Below, one piece after another: positions 33,350 through 45,800 of a stretch of 64,000 nucleotides of DNA. The stretch lies in contig NC_081412.1 of the NCBI RefSeq assembly GCF_030272615.1, positions 674,372,323-674,436,322 on the forward strand, read 5' to 3'. The position numbers and the translations under genes are program-made. Each line of letters starts with the position of its first letter. Position 1 is the first letter of the stretch. Under the pieces are notes generated by a model that was given only the letters and a program-made list of their open reading frames with translations, was not told the origin of the DNA and made no database searches. This stretch comes from Cryptomeria japonica. Lineage: Eukaryota; Streptophyta; Pinopsida; Cupressales; Cupressaceae.

Positions 33350-34258
33350 CTCCAACGAAATAAAGGCTGCCAAAAAAATATCAATTTGTTGAAGAAGCAA
33401 TAATAGACTATAATGTATAATATATGTTTCATTGGCCCTACGACCTACAATCTAGATGTCCGAGGTCTGAATGTCCCCCCTGAGTCCTAACTACTTGGCA
33501 CTGACGGGTCGCCACTGAATAAAAATGAACTCAACAATGCAAACAAATATAGATAAATTTAGAATAATATTATAACACTTCAAAAATATGATCGCTCACC
33601 TTTAGGTCACTAGTAGACGCCAATGCAGTCAACAACAATGATTTTCCTTGGTCTGAAACTTCGTTATTGATCAGAATTTAGAGCCTAGTACCCACCAGAT
33701 TGTGTTGAGATAGATCTGATCTTTGCTTGTATTTATACCAATCCTTATATGGCGAATTCCATGGGAATTTTATATGGTATACAAATATTTGGCAAATCCC
33801 GCGTAACTATAACATGACTTATGTAATTTTCGAGGCAATTATAGGTCATCCAAATAATTGGCAAATTAATATAGTTGGCGAAAGTTGTGGTGAATGGAGA
33901 CACGTGTCGGCAAAATGTCGGGCGAATTGGGTCCTCTTGGCTAACAAATCTTCACATGCCTATAGGCGAATTATGGTTGTCTATTAAGGCAACCTCGGAG
34001 AGTGTAGGCAAAAAAAAAAAATTTACCGTGTGTCCACCGTATATTGTATTGGCAAAATCATCACATAGAAACATTTAATTGCATAAAACATATCATGATC
34101 GGGTCGTGACTTTGACGGAAATTGATAATGTTTTGGCAACATGGTCACCCCTAGTCGGTACAAAATATTTGCCATTTCCGACATGGCCGATGTGAAAAAT
34201 TCGCCATTGGCGAATATTCGCCACTAAAGTAATCTCTAAATACAGTACGACCCAAAAT
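33350..34258. other. Spacer rich in TTGGCGAA/TTGGCAAA words
   Basis: No protein is recognised. From about 33740 to 34230 the words TTGGCAAAT, TTGGCGAAA and GGCGAATT recur many times on the plus strand, ending in CGCCATTGGCGAATATTCGC (34202-34221), a small palindrome. Similar words occur at 12540-12860. It may be the edge of a DNA transposon. Confidence 0.4.
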
Positions 34259-35052
34259 TGTTTTTTCTAGATCAAGCTCTACAAACAATCAAGTGAATAC
34301 TCAAACAACCACAAAACCCTATCCTAACAACAACAAAGATCCACCATAACATATGAAGATTACCTAAGACAATGCAAATCAAATGAAATCACAAAGATTA
34401 TACCATCACATGTCCAATAGGGTTTGAATCTCCATTCTTCCTATCTCCATTGATCTTTCTTGATATATTTGCTCTCAGATTTTATGTGTGCACAAGAGCT
34501 CAACAAAGAACGGAAATGTGGCTGATAGCTAGATCGCATATGAAAATTCAAAAGTGTAGTTAGAATAGCCGATTAGAATGATTAGAATGATTTTTAGGAT
34601 TGATAAAGAAGGAAATATCTCCTTATATAGAAGACACTATAAGAAATGGAGGGATAAGATTAAGAGGTGTAAAAGATAAATGGTCGACTAAGATTAGAGG
34701 GTAGGTAGAGGAAATAAGAAAATAATGAGAGGGTAGGTAGTGTAGGAATTAAGAGATGAATGACATGTGTCATAGGTAGAAAAGGCTAATGAATTAATTA
34801 AATAAATAAAAATTTATTCAATTAATAGAAGAAGTGGGATTGATTAAATAAATAAAATATTTATTTAATTTAGGGAAAGGATAATTTAAATAAATAAATG
34901 TATTTATTTAAATGAGAAATAAGGCTAGAAGAGGATAAATGAATTAATTAAATAAATAAAGATCTATTTAATTAATAGAAGACTCTGGCTCAAATAATTA
35001 AATAAATAAAGATATTTATTTAATTAGACATGACAATTTTAGGTTTCTACAC
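34259..35052 (-). repeat. LTR, family A copy 3
   Basis: From about 34305 this matches 4710-5404, including ACCATAACATATGAAGATT, the minus-strand TATA box near 34617-34625, the AT-rich tracts and the end AATTTTAGGTTTCTACA at 35052. It has an extra ~55 bp AAATAAATAAAG unit. The first ~45 bases differ from copy 1, so the left boundary (a TG at 34259) is uncertain. It is probably a solo LTR, inserted beside a Copia 3' end. Confidence 0.65.
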
Positions 35053-35087
35053 ATACAACTGATGCCATCAATGACAAAGGGGGAGAT
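35053..35087 (+). other. Copia internal end with polypurine tract
   Basis: GCCATCAATGACAAAGGGGGA followed by GATTGTTGGAG is the usual junction of a plant Copia internal region, polypurine tract and 3' LTR. It fixes the plus orientation of the LTR starting at 35088. Confidence 0.65.
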
Positions 35088-38000
35088 TGTTGGAGATTGT
35101 TGAATTATCATTGGTGTCTAAGTGCAGTTGTGGTGTCATTGATGTCAACCCCAAGCATTGTGTTGTCATGTGCAGTTGTGTCTGGAGATGTTGCTAGGCT
35201 CTAATGAAGTTCATGATTGGATGGCATGCCTTATTTAGGTAGTATTGTAATGACATTGTATTAAGATAAATATAAGAAGCATTAACATGAGGATTAGAAG
35301 ATTTGCACATGATGAAGTGGATATTATTTTGATGGTCTTGTGCATGCCACAAGTTGTTATTCTAACTCTCTTGTTTCTCCCAAGTGAGAAAATGGTGCTA
35401 CAAGATTTCTCTAGTCTCTACAGATTGATGATGTGTGAAAATACATGAAAGTGCTTTGAAGACTGTTTGGGAGAATGTTTTGAATTCCTTCATGGCTACA
35501 TATATGCTCTTGAAGTTTGCAATTTAGTTTTTATGTGTTGTGAAAGGTTCATTCCTATTTTTCAAGTCTTTGGTGTTACTATAGATGTGTTTTGGTAAGC
35601 ACGTTATGGTGGCAGTTTGGTTGCTTGTTAAGACTGGTTTAAAAATTGCTCCACATTTCTTTGCATTGTTGTTTCTACTCCTATGGTTTGGTGGATGTGC
35701 TCATTTTTTCTATGTAATGTCTCAGTTGAGATTTTAGGTGATGAAGTGTACTACAAGTATGGTTGATAATGCTTTTATCTCATAAATGTGTTTTCTAGCC
35801 TTCTAGATATAAATAACTTTATATTTTTTTGGGTGCATTATCTTTTGTTTTTCATGATAATATGAAAGAAGTAAATGGAAATGTTGTTGGGAGTTCATGG
35901 AATGTCTTTGTGTTGTCCGCATGATAATGGTTGATCTTATTGGTGCCACAATTCATTTGGAGTTGGTCTTTAGGGTGTTTTGTCATTGTTTGACAAACAA
36001 GGCTTATTCTCTTGCTTATACTATGCACTTAGGTGTCTATGCCAACATTGGTGGTGGTGATGTGCTGTCTTTGGGCCTTCATATGTCTCAATATGATCTG
36101 CATTATATAAATGCATTTGGATGTTGTTTTTTTGGGCTAGCTGGTAAGGGGCTACATGTTTCATCTACTCATTACCTTGATTCTGACTTTGGAAGATGTT
36201 GGTTCAAGAGCACCTAATAGGTCTTCATGCCTCAAGGAGGCCAAGTTTGTGTCTTTTAGGTTTTAGTAAGAATAAAGTTATGTATAAGGTCTAGAAGACC
36301 ATTTTTGATGTAATAAGGACCATTTAGGTCATTAGGTGGAGTTTTGAGTCATAATGAGGTTATATTGACAAACATTGTCAAGATATCACAAATGTGTGTA
36401 AATAGGTCCAATATGGTATTTTATGATGTATAGGGGTACTTTTTATGTATTTGGACCTATTTGAATCACTATGGAGTCATGGAAGTCATAGATTAGGTCT
36501 ATATTCATTTTGAACGAAAATTGTCAAAGTTGACAAAAAACGTTGTCAAGCAAAATTTGCATTTTGGAGGTAATTATGTGCTGGTTTGTCAAAATAAGTT
36601 GAAAGGGTGGTTGTAACTGTTTTGAAGTCTTAGAGGAAATTATAAAGGTCTACCCATGTTCAATGTAAGGTTGGTTACCATGTATTAAGTAATAAAATCA
36701 ATAAAAGTTGTGTTTCTTGCATATTTTTTGTGTAATTTCCAACGTAACAGTCCGATTTTCCTTATTTTTCATTGTGAAAACATATGCATCTGTCTTGAAG
36801 ACTCATTGATTATGGAAGGGAATTGAATCTTCTTTATTTAGAACTTTGTCTCACTCATTTTATTTTTCAGTTTGGTTGAAATATCTTGTTTTCTTTAAAA
36901 ACTCCAGGGTAAAAACCCTCATTAGGGTATCCAAAGATTAAATAAAAATGTTATATGAATTGTTTCCTGATTGAACAGCCACACCAAGTAGTGGAATGTT
37001 GTATGATATCTTGTTCCCTCTTATAGTGGTGTTTGTAGGGTCCCATGGAATGTTTTGCACATGTGAAAGGGTTGGAAGTATGACTGTCACAGTGTCTTAG
37101 ACTGTGAACAACAAAGCACAGTTGGGATTTTGATGGTGTTGAATGGTAAGGAGGGGTTGAAAGGATGATAAAGGTATAGTGGGATGTTTGGTGAGTGTTT
37201 AAGGAGACCCTAGGAGTCAGTAGGAGCCTTTGGAAGCATTAAGAGGTGGGAAGAAAGCTTAAGTTAATGACTGACCTAAAACACACTAGGACTGCTACAT
37301 ATATCAGTGAGACAAGATTTGTTGTTGAACAAGAGTTGGATGAGGGTAGGTGTTGAGTTGGGAATAAGGAAGGAATGAGAAGACTTTATCACCCTTGTGA
37401 TGAGCATTTGGAGTGTTTTTAGGAAGAGAGCCTTGTAGACATGATTGCCCCTACATGGAGTTTGACTGTCCTAAAGATAGTAAATTCCGCAATAAATTTT
37501 GTTGAATCCCTTAGGGTGGATGGGGGGGTGTAGAAAGGAGATTTGGTCAAGAAAGAAGAGGTTTCAAGGGTTCCATGAAGTACTTGGTTTGGTGTGCTTA
37601 TTGCAAGTTGTGAGTGGGGTGCTAGTGAAAGGTGGAGTTCCTAATTGGGGGCAGCCTAATTTGAGTGACCATAAAGGGGTTTGAAAGTGTCTGAGTGTTG
37701 AGAAGCATTGATATGGGTTTAAGAAGGTTGAGGATGCATGGAAGAATGTGTGTGAGAAGTTGGTTAAGGGACTGAGAATATTGCATGATTTTTGGGCTAT
37801 TATAGCCTTGTGAGTGGAACTAGAGCCTTGTGGGTGGATTGTAAAGTTAAGGAAGACTTAGTACCTATTAGATAGGTAAGTTAGGAGAAAGAAATCAAGT
37901 GTGTGGATGCTCTGCATCAGATGTGTACCAATATGTTTGATGTTTGGGGCTACATGGAAGGATGTATTATGGTGTTATAGGTCCACTATATCTCCCGGTT

Positions 38001-39114
38001 GGGACCTCTTTCATCATTATATATTTTTGAGGCCAACTTATTGGGGTCATTTCTTGTCTCCTATTCTAGCCAACCTTATTTGACTTTTTCTTTGCTTGCA
38101 GAGGATACTTATAGAAGATCAAATCAATTGCAAGAGTGTGGATTGTGTGAGATGTGAAAGTAAAGCAATAAACTTGTGTGGTGGAAGTTTTGAAGTTGAG
38201 TTGCTTAATGGTTGCTTGAGGCAGTGATTCAAGAGCAACTACATTCTCAAGAGATTGCTAGAGGTTGTGAGTTGAAAGCTTATTCTTTGTAATTCAAATT
38301 TTGGTGTATCCATCTCTAAGATAGTGAATCTCTTTCATAGGTCCTTGTATATTGCTCAATAAGTCTGTCAAGTAGCAGTGTGTGTCTGTGAGATTTTGCC
38401 AAGATCAAGAGCTCAATGAAAAGTACATAATAGAGACAAAATATTGATATGAATAAACTGAATTCTATCAAGATGAAAATATTGATCAACTAGATCATCA
38501 AAAATTGTTGCATACAATGAATATGAGCCTTCTTATATAGGCAAGGCTATATGGATATGTGAGCACACAAACATGACATGTGGTTCAATGAGAAACAAGT
38601 GTAGGTAGGAGAAACAATAAAATATTCCACATGAGTTGGATCACCTACCGAAGGTGGAATTATCATCCTACAATAAGTGGATGTGATAAAGTAATAACAA
38701 TATCACACCATAAAAGGTGGAAATCTCCTACAACACACTATTCCAATGTGGCACAAACACCCAAGTGTCTCATACCCAAACTACTATGATATGCATGTAC
38801 CTAAGTAAACTTAAGTAAGGTGTAATAATATCCAACATGAATAAATAATTACACCAGCAGTGTCCTTAGGCAATGAGCTTTAGCACTAATTGTAATCTTG
38901 TTTGTATATTGTGAGATAACTCTCACTGTGGTTTTTCATTTATTGGGTTTTCGCATAAATCTAGCATTCTCTTGTGCATTGGCATTCATTGCTTTATCAT
39001 TCTTTGTTGCTAAACTGTTTAAGGGTTTTTGAATTAGACTAAAAGGTTTAAGTTTTGGAGAATACTAATTCACCCCCCTCTCAATATCTAAGTGTATTCA
39101 ACACAAACCTAACA
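35088..39114 (+). repeat. Long Copia 3' LTR-like segment
   Basis: It begins TGTTGGAGATTG right after the polypurine tract and can be followed to CACCCCCCTCTCAATATC and ACACAAACCTAACA (39071-39114), a typical Copia LTR end. No convincing protein lies in it; frames at 35897-36217 and 37499-37684 look accidental. Without the 476 bp nested solo LTR it is about 3.5 kb, unusually long, so it may hide other insertions (for example around 36220-36900). No target duplication can be tested because the internal region is missing. Confidence 0.45.
38381..38856 (-). mobile_element. Nested solo LTR with GCAGTG duplication
   Basis: This is a 476 bp insertion with TG...CA ends (TGTGTCTGTGAG to AATTACACCA). 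It is flanked by GCAGTG at 38375-38380 and 38857-38862. CTTATATAGG-type sequence near 38540 and the AAGTGTCTCATACCC block suggest a minus-oriented LTR beginning TGGTGTAATTATTTATTC. Removing it restores a continuous host LTR. It is probably the product of LTR-LTR recombination. Confidence 0.6.
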
Positions 39115-39329
39115 CTGGACCTACCCATGTTTGTGTAGATGTTTAAGAGAAGAATATAAATCACAACATTTTTAGGATCCAAATAAAAGAGTAGCATCAT
39201 TGTAATAATCCTAAATCTATATTCGTATGTGATCTAGAGGCACCAAGAAAATACATCCACCCAACTACCACAAGTTTAATTGGCATCATAATGATAAACT
39301 AATCTGCGTACAATGATTAGTCATCATAT

Positions 39330-40830
39330 ATAATGCAATAAGGGTTACTCATGTGATTGAAGTATGTACAACCCTCATCCACTAAACCTGAATGGCTGCA
39401 TGCACATAGAACACAAGATTATAATGTTAGGATATGTTCTAAAGTGCTTCATTAATTCAAACATTTTGAAAGCATCCTTGCAAAATCCATTTTATGCATA
39501 TCCTACAAACATCTCATTCTATGAGACCACATTTCTTAGAGGTATTTTGTTAAACAATTTGCATGACTTGTCTATATTTCCATATTTTAAAAAATATTTA
39601 CAACAATACTATTTGACAAAAAATACCATTTCATTATGCTTTGATGGATGTCTATACCATGTTGCAAAGCTCCCACTTTGACACAATCGAGGATAATAGT
39701 AGCTTTGCAACTACCACTTTGATTTGTTTGAAAGTTTTTTGATCTTTGTAAATCCATTTTGTTCATATCCTACAATCATAGCATTTCATGAGACAAAATT
39801 TCCACATTTCTTTGAGGTATTTTGTCAAACAATTCACTTGGTTCGTGTATATTTCCACATTTTATAAATCATTTACAACAACACTATTTGACCAAAAAAA
39901 ATCTCATTCCATAATGTTTTGATGGATGTCTATACCATGTTGCAAAGCTCCCATTTTGGCACAAACAGGAAGAATACTGGTTTTTACAACTACCAATTTA
40001 ATTTGTTTGAAAGTTTCTGATCTTTGTAAACCCATTTTGTCCATATCCTACAATCAAGGCATTCTACGAGACAAAATTTCTCCGAGGCATATTGTCAAAC
40101 AGTTCGCGTGCCTGGTCTATGCTCCATATTTAGCATACATTTCTACCAAAGCAGTTGCAACTACAAATTTTAACCCAATTCCTCTGTTCTTTACGCTTTG
40201 ATGGATTTCCATACCCTGTTTCAAGCTCCCATTTAGCATTGGCTTTGAGGATGCCAGCAAAGATTGTAGAGTCTGGCTTTTCACCTGCCAGTTGCATTTG
40301 CTTGAAAGTTTATAAGTCCTTTTCAACAAATCCATTTTGTAAATATTTTGCTATCAGGCAATTTTGTGAGAAGACATTTCCTGCCAACTGCATTTGGCTG
40401 AAAGTTTTTAAAGCCTTTTCAACATCCATTTTGTGAATATCCTACAATTAGGGTATTTCATGAGAACACATTTCCTGCCAATTCCATTTTTTTGAAAGTT
40501 TCTAAAGACTTTTCAACAAATCCATTTTGTGAATATCTTGCAACCAGGGCATTTTATGAGAACACTTTTCTTGGAGGCATTTAGTCAAACAGTTCACATG
40601 CCTTGTCTATGTTTCCACATTTTGCATACATGTCTGCCAGCACAGTTGCAGCTACATCTGACAAAAATCCTCGTTCCTTTATCCTGTGATCGATGTCCAT
40701 GCCCCGTTCCAAAGTTCCTATTTTGGCACAGCCAGGGAGGATGCTGGAAAGGATTGCAGACTATGGCTTTACAACTGTGAATTGCATTTGACTGAAAGTT
40801 TCTAAATCCTTTTCAACTAATGCATTTTGT
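39330..40830 (-). pseudogene. Pentatricopeptide repeat (PPR) protein pseudogene
   Basis: Minus-strand translation across frames gives diverged PPR units. At about 40690-40560 it reads RGMDIDHRIKERGFLSDV and DMYAKCGNIDKACELFD. At 40230-40120 it reads GMEIHQSVKNRGIGLKFVV and ALVEMYAKYG. At about 39660-39440 it reads KYGNIDKSCKLFNK, NVVS and NGFCKDAFKMFELMK. The alternation of MYAKCG-type and IHxxxxxxG-type motifs is that of plant PLS-class PPR proteins, which bind organelle RNA. Many stops and frameshifts and several repeated sub-segments (each ~280 bp) show long decay with local duplication. No DYW or E domain is seen. Confidence 0.8.
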
Positions 40831-41154
40831 GCATAATGATGATGTTGTAGCCCATAAGAGTGGGCTCGCCACTAACAAGCCCTGTCGCATGGTCGAAGAG
40901 TAGGCCCTCAGTAATCCAAGCCACGGGATACATATCTATGACGATTACTTCAGAAATCTTGCTCTGGATACCCTCAGAATAGAGGTGATACACCATTTGG
41001 TTCAGCTGGCAAGTCAGGAATCCTTGAAGTTGAGCATGCACTAGGACCGGCTCTTGCATATGGTGAAATGGCGTAACTACATTATGAGGACAACCATGTC
41101 TTCTAAAATGGCGAGACTGTAGCGGACAGGTGGGCGGGAGAACATATGACAGGT
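40831..41154. other. Unassigned sequence beside the PPR pseudogene
   Basis: A minus-strand frame (40817-41059) reads QGFLTCQLNQMVYHLY and similar. The composition is moderately gene-like, but I recognise no family. It may be another gene scrap. Confidence 0.25.
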
Positions 41155-41265
41155 TAAGAGGGTTTTACATCAAATCGGTTAACATTTAGAGTGTTTGAAT
41201 CCCACTTGAGGGTTTTACATCAAATCGGTTAACATTTAGAGTGTTTGGATCCCAGTTGTTTTAAT
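41155..41265. repeat. ~52 bp tandem duplication
   Basis: GAGGGTTTTACATCAAATCG and GGTTAACATTTAGAGTGTTT occur twice in a row (about 41157 and 41211), differing at one or two bases. Confidence 0.8.
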
Positions 41266-42833
41266 GAAAAGTAAGTTTTGATATCGTAAGGGACAAGGTC
41301 AAAATTAGTGACCGATCAAATTTGGTAGAATGGATATTTTTGTAATTTTTCATTTTTAGTCGAAAATGTTTATTCTTTGAATCATGCTTGTTAATTTCAG
41401 TTGTCTTGTTGAGTACGAGGTTTCGACATCATATGGAACGAGGTTGAAATTACGTGATTTGTGAATGGTGGGTTTCTTATGACACATCTTCATGAACCCT
41501 TGAAATAGAGGAGATTTCAAATAATATTGGGAAGAAAACTTTAATTTAATTATGCATGCACGTTACACTTTGGGATGTTCTTAATTGTATTTATATTGTT
41601 AAATATTTTTTAACATTTTAAAATGTATATAATTAATTGTGTGTTTAGAATGTAATCTATTTCTTAATATTTGTATATTATCTATTGAGATGAGTATATT
41701 TATAGTCAATTATAATTTTCAGAGTGTCTTAAATTATAGAGTTCAATATGTATGAGTAATTTAAAAGTACTAGTTCACTTCTTTTATTAAATCTTTGAGA
41801 TGAGAGAATGTCAATTATGATGATTCAAATGTGCATAAAAATGGACACTACACTTTGAAAATAGGATACAAAATAATAATTTAGCTCACCTCATTAAAAA
41901 GAAAAATTATGTAGTAAAATTATAAGAAACAAAATAAATATAACCAAACTAACTAAGATGGAAGTATTTTAACTTAAATGCGACCATGCCAGTAGACATT
42001 GGAGTTAGATCTTATATAAAATAAACACAACATTATTGATCAAGTTTAATCTAAAAAATATTACACTAATGCCACTCACATAAACACAACAAACTAGTTT
42101 ACAAATTGATCCAACCTTTAAGATTTTTGAAGAGAAAATATATTGAAACAAAACAAAATTAATAGTAGTTTGTTAAACTAATATATCTTAGACAAACGAA
42201 AAATTGAATATCATCTACAAGAAACATTATTGAGTTTACAAGGAAGTTAGAAAATATAAAGAGCTTAAAAAAAAATTCTCTTCCATCTCAATCAATTGAA
42301 ATCTAGTAAAAATGTTTTGAACACCTGATAAAGGCAAGCATATAATATTGTCTTGATAGCTTGATCATATATCATTAGACAATTTATTCATAAAATTTGA
42401 TAATGAGAGAATAAAAATTAAATTAATTAAGAAAATTTTAACAAGAAGGCTTGAAACAATCTTAATTTTTTTTTTACAATTGATACAATAAGGTAAGCGT
42501 AAAATAAAGAAGTCAACACCGACAAAATAGGAAGCTACAACTTATAAAAAAAGTATTACAATAATAACAATTAAAATTAAACTTAAATTATCTATATAAC
42601 GTCAAAGAATGTAACACATGGAATAAATAATTACAATTAAGAAGAAAAGTGTCAATTCCCACATTAATAATATCAACAGATTTCTCATAAAACTCATGTA
42701 AAATTAAGCAAGCATAAAAATAAATATTAAATTAATTAATATTTAAAATTACTTGATAATTATAAATAACTATCTATCTATACATAAAAAAGTTTCCCTA
42801 TATATTTAAGCATAAGATAGGAGAATGATTATT
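41266..42833. other. AT-rich region downstream of the BAHD gene
   Basis: No protein or RNA gene is recognised. The part next to 42834 must contain the 3' UTR and polyadenylation signals of the BAHD gene. Several TTTATT words are present on the relevant strand, but none stands out. Confidence 0.4.
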
Positions 42834-45800
42834 TCAAAAATTCATGGCTTCACCAGTTGTAATCTGAATGCTTTTATCCATGCATTTGTTTATCATGGAT
42901 TCCATCTCTATTTTGAATGCTTTGGCTGTAGACATCGGCATGCGCATTAGTATCTTGATTCCATTAGGCATGTCCTTAGGAGGTTGGACAAAGATAAAGA
43001 AAACTGGTGTAATCAGTTGTTTCTCCAAAGACAGTAGAGAACTTACATTCGTTGCATCTCCCCAACCAAAGTCCACTTCATTAAATCCTACTCGCCTCCA
43101 ATCAGTCAATCCAATTATATTGTCTTGTTGTAAATGCATGTTTAGTTTAGATGGGTATGTCATGCTTGGCGTCAAATATGCATTCTGTAAAGACATCCTA
43201 GATTTTTTTATGATCTTTAGAGCTCGCAAAAGAGATCCATTAATGAGGTCTTGCACAGTGTCTGATGCACTTCCTATACCCAAGGCATTACCATAGTATC
43301 CTCGTGGAAGTGGTGGATTAATTGATCTCCTCATATCCACTGCAAAGAGAAGACTGACATTTTGATTATTTGGAATATGAAGAGCATTTGCTATGGCTCG
43401 CCAAGCCAATGTTGCCACAATTTCGAACGTAGAGAAAGATTCTTTACATTCTTCCATAAACTCTTTTTTGATATATTGTAGTATCTCAGAGTTTATAACA
43501 AAGGAGGCTCGAACCAATTTGTCCTCAATTAAAGGTGAAAGCAAGTTGTGTGCACTATCCATAGCTGAATGGAGGTGATAATATTGGAGATGTAAAAGGT
43601 CTTTTGCCTTCACTAACTCTCTATTCCATATTGGTTCTATAGATGGGTTGGCATCTCCCCTTGCAATCTTTGTGAGGCTTTGAAAAAATTGCCCTGCTCC
43701 TTTTCCATCACATGCACTATGATGGAAATGCATTCCCACAACAAAACCCCCACATGCAAACTGAGTCACCTACATACAAGAAATGCAACAACAATAAAAA
43801 TAATACATATATTATATTAGTAAGCTCATGTATTCCACCTTTATAATAGAAAATAAAGAAGATGAATATAAATTGATAAAATAAACATTTGAGAAAAAAA
43901 ATTGAAAAGTTAACAAATAATAATAATAAATTAAAAAATTTGAAATTTGAAAAAAACTATACATGAAAAGATTAAACCTTTTCCAAAAAAAAAAGAAAGA
44001 AAATAATTGAAACTATCTATCTATGTGAAAACCTATCACATAAAATTCATATGAATACACCAAAATAATTTTACTTCTAAATTAACTAATTATATATTAT
44101 TAATAATTTTGAAGATATCGAACTTTATAATTTTTATGATACTAAATTTCACATTTTCTCAATTCTAATTGTAAAAGTTTGTTATCATCAATTTTTAGGC
44201 ATTATAGAAGCTTGAAGGTACTTAGTTTTAAATGTAATTGCCCACTATTTAACAAGCATTATGAAATTAATTGTTGATTAAGTTTTTTTAATGTAGGTAG
44301 TGAAGTCCTTCCTTGTTTATATACTGATTGTCGATTGAATTTCAAGTATATATAAATATACTCCAAACTGAAATCTATACATACATTATTTTGCACCATC
44401 ATTTATCTCACAATAATTATCTCCAAATTGAAATCTAAATTAATTTATGAATGTTAATTATAAGTATGCTAGTTATTTTCAACACGGATATAAAATCATA
44501 TGACAACCTCAATCATTTTTATTTCTATTAATTTTATAAATATATCTAACAACTTCTCTAACATACCACTATTCAATTCAAAATTCAATTCTTGTTGATG
44601 AATTAATTGAGTGACAGTAACAATTTATTGCTAACTTAAGGTTTTTCACAGTTCATGTTTGCTACTACAAGTTCCATCTGGATGGAAATGGGAAAATATT
44701 AGGTGACTGGTTACTTGCTCTTCATTCTATATAACTATATGTGGATCTAAGGACCTTTGTGAAGAATTAAACTGCATGCACCTTGAAAAAAATATAGGGT
44801 TGAGTATTAATAGCTGTCAATTTTAATTTTGTGTCTTAAATTTTTAAACAATATATCATATTTTGATGATTTTGTTTGATTTTTAATCTATAATTTAAGA
44901 GTTTACAATTATTATTTTAACTTTTGGGTAGTAACAATGAATGTAGGAGAATTTATTACACATAGATCAAAAAGTGGTCATTTGGAGGTGGTATCAAATA
45001 CATATTTTCTATTGTTGCATGTTCTCTTGGCTTTGGCCACCACAAAATTTTCACAACTCATTCAATACATATTTCTCTAATAAATGTTCTGACCAATACT
45101 TATGCGCAAATACCCTATAATTATGGGTACCAATAAAGTTGCACAACTCTTCCAATTGATTTTTTTTTTGAACTATTAGAGGAAGGGCACACTTACCTAA
45201 AGTTCGTATTCCAATAAATATTTCTCTAATAAATGTTTTGACCAATACTTATGCACAAATACCCTATAATAATGTGTTATGGGTACCAATAAATTTGCAC
45301 AACTCTTCCAATTTTTATTTTTTTGAACTATTAGAGGAAGGGCCCACTTACCTAAAGTTTGTATTCCAATAACCATTTATTGGATTTCACTAATTAAAAG
45401 TGTACTCAAATATCATCTAGTGGGCCAATAAATTGTCCACTGCATTATACCGAGTAGCTAGAAAAAAAGTTAGTAATCCAACCAACTGTGCAACTTTATT
45501 GATAGGAAAGTCACATTGTTACGAGGGAATTTGTGGATAAGTATTGGATCACTAGTGCAAATTTTGTGGTGGTCAAAGTGAACAGATGGGACAATAGAGA
45601 ATATGTATCATACATCAAATCAAAATGACCACTTTTTGACCCTTGTGTACATAACAAATCCCACGACACTTGTCCAACTACCCAAAATCCAATTAAATCA
45701 GATGTTTAAAAAACTAAAAATAATTGTCAAAATCTAATGTACTTTTTAAGAACTTTAGTGTGCGAAAGTTAGCTATAAGAACTACTGGTACCCTTCCCAT

